A stretch of 9,313 bases of DNA from PALSA-1336 sp964592725 (GCA_964592725.1 CAZQFQ010000047.1:1-9313), one strand, 5' to 3'; shown: positions 1 to 5,395, counted from the first letter of the stretch. Notes: generated by a model from the sequence alone, not told the origin. Made by a program: numbers and translations.

Positions 1-12
1 TTAGTAGAAAGG

Positions 13-393
13 TTATACGACATCCGTTAGTCCTTCAATCTTGTCACCTTGCTTTAATGTAACTATCGCTTTTTTAAAATCCGACGTCGTTCCTTTTGTC
101 CGGCCAAAATTCCTTTTCTTGCCGTGATTGTTTACCACGTTGACCTGCGTAACCTTAACTTTATAAGCCGCTTCCACCGCTTTTTTGACTTCCACTTTAT
201 TGGCGGCTTTCGCTATCAGGAATACATACTTATTCATCTGAGCCATTTTCCCCGATTTTTCGGAAATTCTCGGCTGGATTAAAATAGTGGGAATTTTGAT
301 GGTTGGAACATTGCCGGCAGTGGCGGACTTTTCATCCGTTTTGTATTGGACCTTGTCGTCCCGGGCTTCGGGTTTTTTGGAAAATATCGCCAT
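13..393 (-). CDS. rplW: 50S ribosomal protein L23
   Basis: L23 binds 23S rRNA at the peptide exit tunnel and forms part of the docking site for trigger factor and SRP. The family core begins near residue 38 (LIQPRISEKS) and runs through the KYVFLI strand, the KVEVKKAVE helix and the VNVVNNHGKKRNFGRTKG loop (residues 86-101) to the end. The protein has 126 residues, against about 95-100 in most bacteria; the difference is an N-terminal extension of about 36 lysine-rich residues before the core. The ATG start at 391-393 is the only convincing one, and only a weak purine stretch precedes it. It is the fourth gene of the S10 operon, 118 bases after rplD. Identity is secure; whether the extension is translated rests on this start. 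Confidence 0.96.
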   Translation of the reverse strand: MAIFSKKPEARDDKVQYKTDEKSATAGNVPTIKIPTILIQPRISEKSGKMAQMNKYVFLIAKAANKVEVKKAVEAAYKVKVTQVNVVNNHGKKRNFGRTKGTTSDFKKAIVTLKQGDKIEGLTDVV

Positions 394-401
394 AATTTTC
401 T

Positions 402-508
402 TCTACTAAATACTAAAGGGTACTAAATATACTAAATACTAAACTTGTTAACTTCGGTTTCGTATATTTCGTATTTCGTACTTTTAGTAAACTTTAGTAT
501 TTAGTAGA
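402..508. repeat. TACTAAA/TTTAGTA word array in rplD-rplW spacer
   Basis: Five copies of TACTAAA start at 404, 411, 421, 430 and 437. Three inverse copies (TTTAGTA) start at 483, 493 and 500. The outermost words form a perfect 16-base inverted repeat (402-417 with 493-508) that encloses CGTATTTCGTA-like words. TTAGTAGA also begins the window at position 1, just past the rplW stop, so the same word flanks the gene on both sides. No gene is visible here. The RNA could fold into an AT-rich stem, but no T-run marks it as a terminator. Confidence 0.85.
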
Positions 509-511
509 GAT

Positions 512-1165
512 TTAACTCGCTTTTTTCTTGAGATACGTCTTTTCTATAACCGGCAAGCTGTCCTTTAGCACAATAATGCTGTTAGCCGTTATGACATCTA
601 CTAAATTTAAACTGCTGGCTAAGACAGTGTTGACTGATTTTAAATTGGATGTCGCGCGGGAAAGTTTATCGTCTTTCTTCGGCACAATCAGCATTTGCTT
701 GTTACCAAAATTTTCAATTTTCAATTTTAAATCTGCCAATACTTTTACAAATTCCCTGGTCTTGGGATTCTCCAGCGCTATTTGATCAATTACGATAAAT
801 TGCTTGTCTTTAGCCTTGTCCGAAAGCGACATAAACAGCGCGGCAGTTTTGGCTTTCTTGTTTATCTTTAATTCCCAGTTGCGGTTGGAACGCGGACCAA
901 AAGTGATGCCGCCGTGGCGCCAAATCGGGCTCCTTGTTGAGCCCGCGCGGGCGCGTCCGGTGCCTTTTTGCTTCCAAGGTTTTTTACCGCCGCCGCTTAC
1001 TTCGCCGCGGGTTTTGGTATTACTGGTTCCCTGCCTGGAATTAGACAGCTGAATTCTGACGGCTTCGGCCAATAAATGCTCATTGGGCTTAACGTCAAAA
1101 ATTTTAGGATTGAGGTCAACCTCTCCCACATTTTCACCTTTCTGATTGTAAACGGTAGCTTTCAT
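512..1165 (-). CDS. rplD: 50S ribosomal protein L4
   Basis: L4 is an early-assembly 23S rRNA binder whose long loop lines the exit tunnel. In E. coli it also represses its own S10 operon. The 217-residue product is close to family length. The tunnel loop is clear at residues 43-95 (SRQGTSNTKTRGEVSGGGKK, then WKQKGTGRARAGSTRSPIWRHGG), and the C-terminal half has the NIL/VD and NANSIIVLKD-like strands of the family. The start is ATG at 1163-1165, with only a weak AAAGAA upstream. It lies 119 bases after rplC. Nothing looks truncated. Whether L4 regulates this operon cannot be told from sequence. Confidence 0.97.
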   Translation of the reverse strand: MKATVYNQKGENVGEVDLNPKIFDVKPNEHLLAEAVRIQLSNSRQGTSNTKTRGEVSGGGKKPWKQKGTGRARAGSTRSPIWRHGGITFGPRSNRNWELKINKKAKTAALFMSLSDKAKDKQFIVIDQIALENPKTREFVKVLADLKLKIENFGNKQMLIVPKKDDKLSRATSNLKSVNTVLASSLNLVDVITANSIIVLKDSLPVIEKTYLKKKAS

Positions 1166-1182
1166 AATTCTTTACAATTACC

Positions 1183-1286
1183 AATCCACCGATCACTGAT
1201 TTACACAGATACGCAGATTGCCCTACTAAATTTTGAAGTTTTGTGGAGTAATCTGCGAATCTGTGCTTATCTGTGATCTGTGGATT
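1183..1286. repeat. Imperfect inverted repeat of ATCTGTG words
   Basis: The 37-base arms at 1183-1219 and 1250-1286 match at 31 of 37 positions when one is reverse-complemented, around a 30-base loop. Each arm is built from degenerate CACAGAT/ATCTGTG words about 9-10 bases apart. The right arm ends inside the rplC stop codon (1285-1287). This is a REP/MITE-like palindrome in the rplC-rplD spacer. In the operon mRNA it would form a long hairpin without a T-run, so termination is unlikely; an effect on mRNA stability is possible but inferred. Confidence 0.85.
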
Positions 1287-1950
1287 ATTTTTTCTTCTTT
1301 TCCTCTTTAACCACCTCGACCCTCACCAAATCTTTAACTTTTCCGGTGGAAATTACTCTGACCAAAGCGTGGGGATGTCCGGGAACCGCGCCTTTAATGC
1401 TGATTAAATTTCTCTTGGGATCAACTTCCACAACCTGCAAATTTTTTACGGTAACGCCCAAGTTGCCCATATGGCCGGCCATGCGCATGCCTTTTCTGAC
1501 GTGCTGGGGAAAACGTTGGCCGATGGAACCGACAGAGCGCGGCTTGTTGTGGCCGTGGGACATTGGAAATCCGGCAAAACCGTGGCGCTTCATCGCGCCG
1601 GCAAAACCCCGGCCTTTGCCCGTGCCGACAACGTTAACCATTTCTCCCGGCTTAAAGCCGGAAATATCAACTTTTTGCCCTTTTTTATAAGAAGCGGCGT
1701 CATCCACCCTAAACTCCGATAAAACTGCAAAAGCACCCAAACCTTTTAAGTGTCCCTGTAAAGATTTAGATGCCTTCTTTTTTTTATCGATGCCAACCTG
1801 GACGGCGCTGTATTTATCGCTTCCTTCGGCGGTTTTAATTTGGGTTACGGTCATTGGCACGGCCGAAATAACGGTCACGGGAATAACTTCGCCCGTGGCA
1901 GAGTCAAAATACTGGGTCATATTAAGTTTTCTTCCTAGCAGGAAATTCAT
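1285..1950 (-). CDS. rplC: 50S ribosomal protein L3
   Basis: L3 is a primary 23S rRNA binder close to the peptidyl transferase centre. The 221-residue product starts MNFLLGRKLNMTQYF, matching the usual MKFILGKKLGMTQIF start of the family, so the first ATG (1948-1950) is chosen over the internal ATG at residue 11. The central finger is clear at residues 108-162 (GTGKGRGFAGAMKRHGF, SHGHNKPRSVGSIGQ, KGMRMAGHMGN). The tail is lysine-rich (VVKEEKKKK). There is no Shine-Dalgarno sequence, only an A-rich leader. It follows rpsJ after an unusually long 305-base spacer. Confidence 0.97.
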   Translation of the reverse strand: MNFLLGRKLNMTQYFDSATGEVIPVTVISAVPMTVTQIKTAEGSDKYSAVQVGIDKKKKASKSLQGHLKGLGAFAVLSEFRVDDAASYKKGQKVDISGFKPGEMVNVVGTGKGRGFAGAMKRHGFAGFPMSHGHNKPRSVGSIGQRFPQHVRKGMRMAGHMGNLGVTVKNLQVVEVDPKRNLISIKGAVPGHPHALVRVISTGKVKDLVRVEVVKEEKKKK

Positions 1951-1962
1951 ATACTTTTTTTC

Positions 1963-2061
1963 GGCGTCATTCCGAGGAGTGCAGCCGACGAGGAATCTCT
2001 TAAACGTTAATGAGATCCTTCGCCCGCTTAGTTTTACCGATGACGGGCTCAGGATGACGCC
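1963..2061. repeat. GGCGTCAT...ATGACGCC palindromic repeat, copy 1
   Basis: The outer arms GGCGTCATTCCGAG (1963-1976) and CTCAGGATGACGCC (2048-2061) pair at 12 of 14 positions. Inside, GAGGAATCTC and GAGATCCTTC form a second pairing. The same design recurs at 2874-2975. The wording (GTCAT-CCTGAG, GAAGGATCTC) is like the widespread palindromic repeats I recall from many bacterial genomes. It lies in the rpsJ-rplC spacer and would fold in the operon mRNA. Confidence 0.85.
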
Positions 2062-2255
2062 ATTGAAGGCAATAAAAAATGGCTAGATGCAACCATCTAC
2101 CCAAAAATATCTTTAGGAAATTTTCGAATAAATGGTTATCTGCTAATCAAAGCTTGTTGGGCTTTTAAACTAGTAGAACTCACTTATAGTAATATTGAAT
2201 TTTTTTCGCTTTTCTTTTCGCCTATGCAGTCTTCGCGTCTGGCTTCGCTTCTACC
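2062..2255. other. Rest of rpsJ-rplC spacer
   Basis: About 190 bases of mostly AT-rich sequence with no gene. A small perfect hairpin (TAGATG/CATCTA, loop CAAC) spans 2084-2099. On the minus strand just after the rpsJ stop (2215-2255) there are degenerate GCGAAG/GCGAAA words. I see no convincing promoter or terminator. Confidence 0.6.
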
Positions 2256-2579
2256 TTAACTCATCTTAATTTCGACGTCTACCCCGGCCGGTAAATTCAA
2301 ATTCGTAAGCGAATCTATGGTTTTTGGAGTGGCATTTAAAATATCAATCAATCTTTTATGGACGCGCATTTCAAATTGTTCACGGCTGTCTTTGTGCACA
2401 AAAGTGGAACGAAGCACCGTATATTTGGTCTTTTCCGTGGGAAGCGGAATCGGGCCCGAAATAGACGCGCCGGTGCGTTTGGCGGTGTCTACAATTTGCT
2501 TCGCGCTTTGATCAATAAGCTTATGGTCATAAGCCTTTATCTTTATGCGAATCTTTGGAGCTTGAACTTCCTTGTCCAT
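2256..2579 (-). CDS. rpsJ: 30S ribosomal protein S10
   Basis: S10 is a small-subunit head protein that in some bacteria also acts as the antitermination factor NusE. The 107 residues cover the whole family: IRIKIKAYDHKLIDQSAKQI near residues 11-30, the GPIPLPTEK loop (42-50), the YTVLRSTFVHKDSREQFEMR segment and the GVDVEIKM end. The ATG start at 2577-2579 gives the usual length with a short charged N-terminus. No Shine-Dalgarno is visible. It is the first gene of the S10 operon here, with its own likely promoter at 2693-2720. Normally tuf lies directly upstream; here about 3.2 kb separates them. Confidence 0.97.
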   Translation of the reverse strand: MDKEVQAPKIRIKIKAYDHKLIDQSAKQIVDTAKRTGASISGPIPLPTEKTKYTVLRSTFVHKDSREQFEMRVHKRLIDILNATPKTIDSLTNLNLPAGVDVEIKMS

Positions 2580-2597
2580 TTGTTAAAGATGTGTAGT

Positions 2598-2614
2598 GCA
2601 GGCCCGTGGCCTGC
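2598..2614 (-). promoter_or_regulatory. Hairpin in the rpsJ leader
   Basis: GCAGGCC and GGCCTGC pair perfectly over seven G/C-rich bases around a CGT loop, 18 bases before the rpsJ start. It has no T-run on the minus strand. It could modulate rpsJ translation or be a REP-type insertion; the sequence does not decide. Confidence 0.55.
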
Positions 2615-2692
2615 CCTAATCGATGCCGTAATTACAGCAATTAATTGATATAAAATATGGCCAACCGGTCTTCCCAGTAACCACTTGCAATA

Positions 2693-2720
2693 GTTTATAG
2701 GATGATATGGTTTTTGTCAA
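2693..2720 (-). promoter_or_regulatory. Probable sigma70-type promoter of the S10 operon
   Basis: On the minus strand a perfect TTGACA (2720 down to 2715) is followed by CTATAAACTA. TATAAA is reached after 15 bases and TAAACT after 17, so the exact -10 is uncertain. It points toward rpsJ, about 110 bases before the start codon, and lies back to back with the plus-strand promoter at 2736-2764. Confidence 0.6.
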
Positions 2721-2735
2721 GGATTTTAGGTAGCA

Positions 2736-2764
2736 TTGACAAAAATAGTTAAAAATGACATAAT
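2736..2764 (+). promoter_or_regulatory. Strong sigma70-type promoter for the island
   Basis: A perfect TTGACA (2736-2741), a 17-base spacer and CATAAT (2759-2764) give a near-consensus promoter on the plus strand. Transcription would begin near 2771 and read a leader of about 265 bases to the gene at 3038. Its -35 is only 15 bases from the divergent S10 -35, so the two may share one regulator. Confidence 0.75.
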
Positions 2765-2770
2765 AAGGGG

Positions 2771-2873
2771 TAAATTTTTAAGGAGGCTCTTTTTAGGAAG
2801 CGCTTGTCCAAGCACCATCTGATGGTGCCGGATTTACTTCCAGGGAATTTGTGTGTCTTAATTTTATCTCAAA
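2771..2873 (+). other. Untranslated leader with an orphan AGGAGG and a hairpin
   Basis: A perfect AGGAGG at 2781-2786 has no ATG, GTG or TTG at a usable distance. Downstream, GCACCAT (2812-2818) and ATGGTGC (2822-2828) form a perfect seven-base stem with a CTG loop. TTACTTCCAGGGA (2834-2846) pairs at 12 of 13 positions with 2998-3010, enclosing the palindromic repeat at 2874-2975. The leader would therefore fold as a nested structure. No coding sequence is apparent. Confidence 0.6.
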
Positions 2874-2975
2874 CGGCGTCATCCTGAGTCCGCAACCAGC
2901 AACCCCATGCGGACGAAGGATCTCTTTAAAAGAGATTCTTCGGCCTCGGATGCACTCGGCCTCAGAATGACGCCG
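2874..2975. repeat. GGCGTCAT...ATGACGCC palindromic repeat, copy 2
   Basis: The arms CGGCGTCATCCTGAG (2874-2888) and CTCAGAATGACGCCG (2961-2975) pair at 14 of 15 positions. The interior contains GAAGGATCTCTTT and AAAGAGATTCTTC, a second near-perfect pairing. It is the same family as 1963-2061 but in the leader of a different transcription unit, in the 260-base stretch before the gene at 3038. Confidence 0.88.
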
Positions 2976-3037
2976 GTGATGGAAAAGATACCCAGGTTCT
3001 CTGGAAGTAAAAATCGAATTTTTGGAAAGGATGACCG

Positions 3038-3544
3038 ATGATGTTAACGTTGGCGGTTATAGGTTGGTTGATTGCGGTAGTAGAGTGGGTATTCCTGAAA
3101 TACCCGACAAAACTGCCACCTCTCTTTGAAAAAGGCCATCGGGGCTACGAGGTTCCCGACCAAGACAGTCGCAAAGCCCTACTCGAGGTGTTGGCGCTCG
3201 GCGGCCTCAAGCCCGTCATGAGGTTTAAGATCGGCCCGACCGATCAGACCCTCATGAACGACGGCTACACCGTGGTCAACCTGCACGACCACACGCATCT
3301 GGATTCCACCGCAAAGTTTTCCGGAACATTCATCTCGCTGGTGACCGATAACCCGGAATACGCCGGTCAGGAAGCCGCCAGAATCATGGGAGAAATTGAC
3401 AAGACAACCAAGCTGGCGTGTCTGCCTATGCTCGAGCCTAGGAGGTCTTTGATCCCCGTCTACTCTCACAGGCTCGGCTTGACCGTAACTTTCCGCCAGC
3501 ACGCGATGAAGCTCGGCAAACCACCGGGCCAAATCCCCATCTAA
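3038..3544 (+). CDS. Membrane-anchored protein of unknown function
   Basis: I do not recognise this 168-residue protein. Residues 2-20 (MLTLAVIGWLIAVVEWVFL) form one hydrophobic helix, consistent with an N-terminal signal anchor. The rest is a mixed polar domain with a histidine-rich patch (NLHDHTHLDS, about residues 80-89) and a basic C-terminus. Two ATGs stand in tandem (3038 and 3041). GGAAAGGA at 3024-3031 suits either, and 3041 has the more usual spacing. The gene is clearly richer in G/C than the ribosomal genes: 38 of 60 bases at 3181-3240, against 26 of 60 at 2281-2340 in rpsJ. It is the first gene of the plus-strand island and follows a strong promoter and a long structured leader. 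The HDHTH run could bind metal, but that is only a guess. Confidence 0.75.
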   Translation: MMLTLAVIGWLIAVVEWVFLKYPTKLPPLFEKGHRGYEVPDQDSRKALLEVLALGGLKPVMRFKIGPTDQTLMNDGYTVVNLHDHTHLDSTAKFSGTFISLVTDNPEYAGQEAARIMGEIDKTTKLACLPMLEPRRSLIPVYSHRLGLTVTFRQHAMKLGKPPGQIPI

Positions 3545-3562
3545 ACATTCCGGCGGCGCGAC

Positions 3563-3593
3563 GCCCTGCACCACGTAGGGTGCAGGGCAAGCC
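3563..3593 (+). repeat. CCCTGCACC hairpin repeat, copy A
   Basis: GCCCTGCACC (3563-3572) pairs perfectly with GGTGCAGGGC (3579-3588) around ACGTAG, followed by AAGCC. The same CCCTGCACC...GGTGCAGGGCAAGC frame recurs at 5498-5533 with another loop. No T-run follows, so it is a repeat rather than a typical terminator. Confidence 0.75.
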
Positions 3594-3622
3594 CGGCCAC
3601 GACCTCACCGTTTCCTAACACT

Positions 3623-3653
3623 GGGGTGAACACGCGCCGTTCATCCCCTTCTT
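3623..3653 (+). terminator. Possible terminator after the gene at 3038
   Basis: GGGGTGAAC (3623-3631) pairs with GTTCATCCCC (3639-3648) with one bulged A, followed by TTCTT. The T-tract is short and interrupted, so efficiency is doubtful. Its last base is also the first base of the next hairpin (3648-3685). Confidence 0.45.
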
Positions 3654-3746
3654 CCGGCAAATTAATAGTAGTTTGCCGAAAGAAGACTAAAATTAAAACC
3701 AATCGGGTCGCAACGATTAGCGTACTAGTACATCGATACGTTACGG
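3648..3746 (+). promoter_or_regulatory. Upstream module copy 1: hairpin plus 42-base core
   Basis: A hairpin at 3648-3685 (CTTCTT-C-CGGCAAA with TTTGCCG-A-AAGAAG, 13 of 14 pairs) is followed after exactly 19 bases by a 42-base core at 3705-3746. The core starts GGGTCGCAACGATTAGCG, has the palindrome GTACTAGTAC in the middle, and ends ATACGTTACGG. The same arrangement occurs at 4676-4772, with the core matching at 38 of 42 positions. It precedes the gene at 3928. Function is unknown; a regulator site, structured leader or recombination site are all possible. Confidence 0.75.
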
Positions 3747-3783
3747 ATCAAAATAAATCTTAACTTAAATAAACATTGCAGAT

Positions 3784-3829
3784 GGGAAATTGGCGGAGTT
3801 GATATTTTTATCAACGCCGGCGGTTTCCC
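3784..3829 (+). promoter_or_regulatory. Leader stem-loop before the 14-codon ORF
   Basis: GTTGATA and TATCAAC (3798-3804, 3809-3815) form a perfect stem with a TTTT loop. Outside it, GGC/GCC and GGGAAA/TTTCCC (3784-3789, 3824-3829) extend the structure. Part of the right side (3814-3828) can pair instead with 3884-3897 inside the short ORF, over 14 base pairs with one bulged G, so two exclusive folds are possible. Confidence 0.6.
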
Positions 3830-3865
3830 TTCCGCAAGGACCAACCACAAGGAGGAATTTGCGTT

Positions 3866-3910
3866 ATGGGCCTATCCGGTGACGGAAACGCCGGCGTCGA
3901 AGGACGATAA
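3866..3910 (+). CDS. Possible 14-residue leader peptide
   Basis: A perfect AGGAGG (3850-3855) stands 10 bases before an ATG opening a 14-codon frame (MGLSGDGNAGVEGR) that ends TAA at 3908-3910, 17 bases before the next gene. The site is stronger than that of the gene itself. Codons 7-11 lie in the arm that can pair with 3814-3828, so translating this frame would change the upstream fold, as in attenuation or translational coupling. The glycine-rich peptide has no obvious run of one regulatory amino acid. Whether it is translated is untested. Confidence 0.45.
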   Translation: MGLSGDGNAGVEGR

Positions 3911-3927
3911 ACGAAAGGAGCGTTTCG

Positions 3928-4497
3928 ATGGATTCGATGCGTAAAGTCATTTACGACGAACTCCAATCGGACTTCCAAAAAAAACCCGGCCTTATTACCG
4001 AGTTGCGGAAAGTAATTTCGGGAAACCGGGGTTACACGCTGGAAAATCCGACCGCAAACCTAAAGAACCGGGTAATAGCCAGCGAACTCATAGAAGAGTT
4101 TGAACGGACGAAGAAGCTGGCTGTCAAAAAAACCTGGCGTCGCTACACGTATTATGAAAAGCATGAGATAGGCTTTAGGATTGTTAAATCCGGGCAAGAC
4201 ATCATGGAAAGCATGATAGCAAGAGGTCCGGAGGCGATGAAAACCGAAGCCTTGCAGGCATGCTTCAATTTCAGCTTTACGCTACTTATGGCGGAAAACT
4301 TCCTTCGCAAAGTTCGCGAAGCGAAACTGGCGACCCAGACCACACGAAAACAAAACTTCGTGCAACTGTGGACTAAGCTAGACGGCGGACGCTATCAATG
4401 TCCACTTGGACATCTGCCATTCCGACCCGCAAAGACTGACCTTGCCGCGGACAAAATCACCTGTCCGTGCTGCGGCCAAACCACAACCGCTCTGTAA
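3928..4497 (+). CDS. Helical protein with C-terminal zinc ribbon, unknown function
   Basis: The family is not recognised. The 189 residues begin with about 150 of mostly charged helix with little hydrophobic content apart from FNFSFTLLMAENFL (about 113-126), which looks like a buried helix rather than a membrane span. The C-terminus has a likely zinc site: Cys158 and His162 in CPLGH, then Cys179 and Cys182 in CPCCG, spaced like a zinc ribbon. The ATG at 3928 has AAGGAG (3915-3920) seven bases upstream. It is preceded by the repeated module and a 14-codon ORF, and followed by a strong terminator at 4563-4622, so it is probably transcribed alone. A nucleic-acid binding role would fit the zinc ribbon and basic residues but is inference. 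Confidence 0.8.
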   Translation: MDSMRKVIYDELQSDFQKKPGLITELRKVISGNRGYTLENPTANLKNRVIASELIEEFERTKKLAVKKTWRRYTYYEKHEIGFRIVKSGQDIMESMIARGPEAMKTEALQACFNFSFTLLMAENFLRKVREAKLATQTTRKQNFVQLWTKLDGGRYQCPLGHLPFRPAKTDLAADKITCPCCGQTTTAL

Positions 4498-4510
4498 CAG
4501 AGCCCCAACC

Positions 4511-4530
4511 AGGAGGATAAACTAATGTAG
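4511..4530 (+). other. AGGAGG followed by an ATG-TAG start-stop
   Basis: A perfect AGGAGG (4511-4516) stands eight bases before ATG (4525-4527), which is followed at once by TAG (4528-4530). The frame beyond TAG stays open for 19 codons to the TAA at 4588-4590, inside the terminator hairpin. It is either a minimal start-stop ORF, a gene killed by a nonsense change, or chance; a recoded TAG is not supported elsewhere in the window. Confidence 0.5.
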
Positions 4531-4562
4531 AAGCAACTACGAGGCTTCACCAACAACCGAAA

Positions 4563-4622
4563 GTTGTACCAAGAACCAAGCTGTAATTAAATTCCAATAA
4601 TTACGGCTTTTTTCTTGGCAAC
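4563..4622 (+). terminator. Strong extended Rho-independent terminator
   Basis: AAGCTGTAATTA (4578-4589) pairs with TAATTACGGCTT (4598-4609), 12 pairs including one G-U, and runs into T6 (4608-4613). The stem continues outward: CCAAGAA with TTCTTGG, then GTTG with CAAC, making about 23 pairs in all. It ends the transcript of the gene at 3928. Confidence 0.85.
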
Positions 4623-4675
4623 TAAACGCGACCCCTAAACCGCTAAAACGACTTTGCTAACTGATACCAGCCCCC

Positions 4676-4772
4676 TTCTTTCCGCTCACAAAAGTTTGCG
4701 ATTGGAAAGAAATTTAAATTAGAATCAGTTGGGTCGTAACGATTAGCGTACTAGTACGTTAATACGTTACGG
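4676..4772 (+). promoter_or_regulatory. Upstream module copy 2: hairpin plus 42-base core
   Basis: A hairpin with perfect eight-base arms (TTCTTTCC 4676-4683, GGAAAGAA 4704-4711) is followed after exactly 19 bases by the core at 4731-4772. The first 27 bases of the core differ from copy 1 at one position and the last 11 not at all. In this copy the core can fold on itself into 16 pairs around a CTAG loop (4735-4750 with 4755-4771, one bulged A). Copy 1 does not preserve that fold well, so the conserved signal looks like sequence more than structure. It precedes the gene at 4903. Confidence 0.75.
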
Positions 4773-4797
4773 GATCGCTGAGCCACAAAAAAATCTT

Positions 4798-4843
4798 CCG
4801 GGGAAAAATGGACGGCAATATTTTACTTTCCGCTTTTTCCCGG
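4798..4843 (+). promoter_or_regulatory. Leader stem-loop before the gene at 4903
   Basis: CC-GGGAAAAA (4798-4808, G4800 bulged) pairs with TTTTTCCCGG (4834-4843), ten pairs with the bulge. It occupies the same place relative to the 42-base core as the GGGAAA...TTTCCC stem-loop at 3784-3829, 25 bases after the core here and 37 there. Confidence 0.6.
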
Positions 4844-4902
4844 GAGATTTCGCTCTCTTTGGGACTCCGCTGGGCTCCAACCTTGCGGATTTGGGAGAAT
4901 CA

Positions 4903-5220
4903 ATGGACAGAGAAAGCTTCGAGGCGATTAAAACAGGTCTCGAGAAAGAACTGCGAGGGATTGCGGGAGTAGAGAGACTCCTTGATCTTATCGCCAAAGT
5001 GGACATCGAGATTAAAAAGCTGGCCGAAGCCGAAGGTAGCGCATCGGGGCCCAAAGCGCGCCAGATCAGTCCTGAAGGCCGCGCGCGCAACATCGCCGCA
5101 ACCAAGCTTCGCTGGGCCAAAAATCGGCTCGCCAAGAACCCGACAAGCCGCAAGCTGAAGCGCGAGCTGTTGGAAGCGGAAGACGCACTGGCGGCCGCTA
5201 AGGCGGCCAAAAACAAGTAG
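4903..5220 (+). CDS. Small basic coiled-coil protein, unknown function
   Basis: I start this at ATG 4903, with GGGAG (4893-4897) five bases upstream; an in-frame TTG at 4891 lies on that site and is unlikely. The 105 residues form two charged helical stretches: residues 1-45 (SFEAIKTGLEKELRGIAGVERLLDLI...) and a very basic C-terminal half rich in Lys, Arg and Ala. The segment ISPEGRARNIAATKLRWAK (about 55-73) resembles the SPE-R-R-AAA-K-RWA motif I remember from many small, probably DNA-associated bacterial proteins. It has no cysteine and no membrane span. It is the third plus-strand gene of the island, behind module copy 2. DNA binding is plausible from charge, not shown. Confidence 0.75.
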   Translation: MDRESFEAIKTGLEKELRGIAGVERLLDLIAKVDIEIKKLAEAEGSASGPKARQISPEGRARNIAATKLRWAKNRLAKNPTSRKLKRELLEAEDALAAAKAAKNK

Positions 5221-5314
5221 CGCGCCTATGCGGGCGCAAGGAGGAATGAACGACGGACAAAAAGATCCGTCTAGTCAGAAATGAAACTAAGAGCAGAAAC
5301 ATTTGCTCCGCAAG

Positions 5315-5357
5315 AGACGGTTATAGGCAAGGTGATCACTGCCTGGAGCCGTCTTTT
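5315..5357 (+). terminator. Possible terminator after the gene at 4903
   Basis: AGACGG (5315-5320) pairs with CCGTCT (5349-5354), and inside it AGGCA (5325-5329) pairs with TGCCT (5340-5344). The hairpin ends in T4 (5354-5357). The internal loop TTAT/GGAG weakens it. Confidence 0.5.
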
Positions 5358-5395
5358 ATGTCTGAGTATTCTACCGATAAAATTCCAATCGCCAG

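Noticed and set aside
402..508. CRISPR array
   Set aside because: The repeated units are seven bases long, adjacent and degenerate, with no unique spacers of regular length.
2598..2614. rpsJ leader hairpin as a terminator
   Set aside because: It has no T-run in the direction of transcription and would cut off the whole S10 operon.
4525..4590. TAG read through as a sense codon
   Set aside because: The ribosomal, EF-Tu and other genes need no TAG recoding, gene 4903 itself ends in TAG, and the read-through product would be only about 21 residues.
3648..4772. Integron-like cassette array (repeated palindromic sites around single genes)
   Set aside because: Only two clear sites are present, they precede rather than follow the genes, the RYYYAAC/GTTRRRY core sites of attC are not seen, and no integrase gene is visible.
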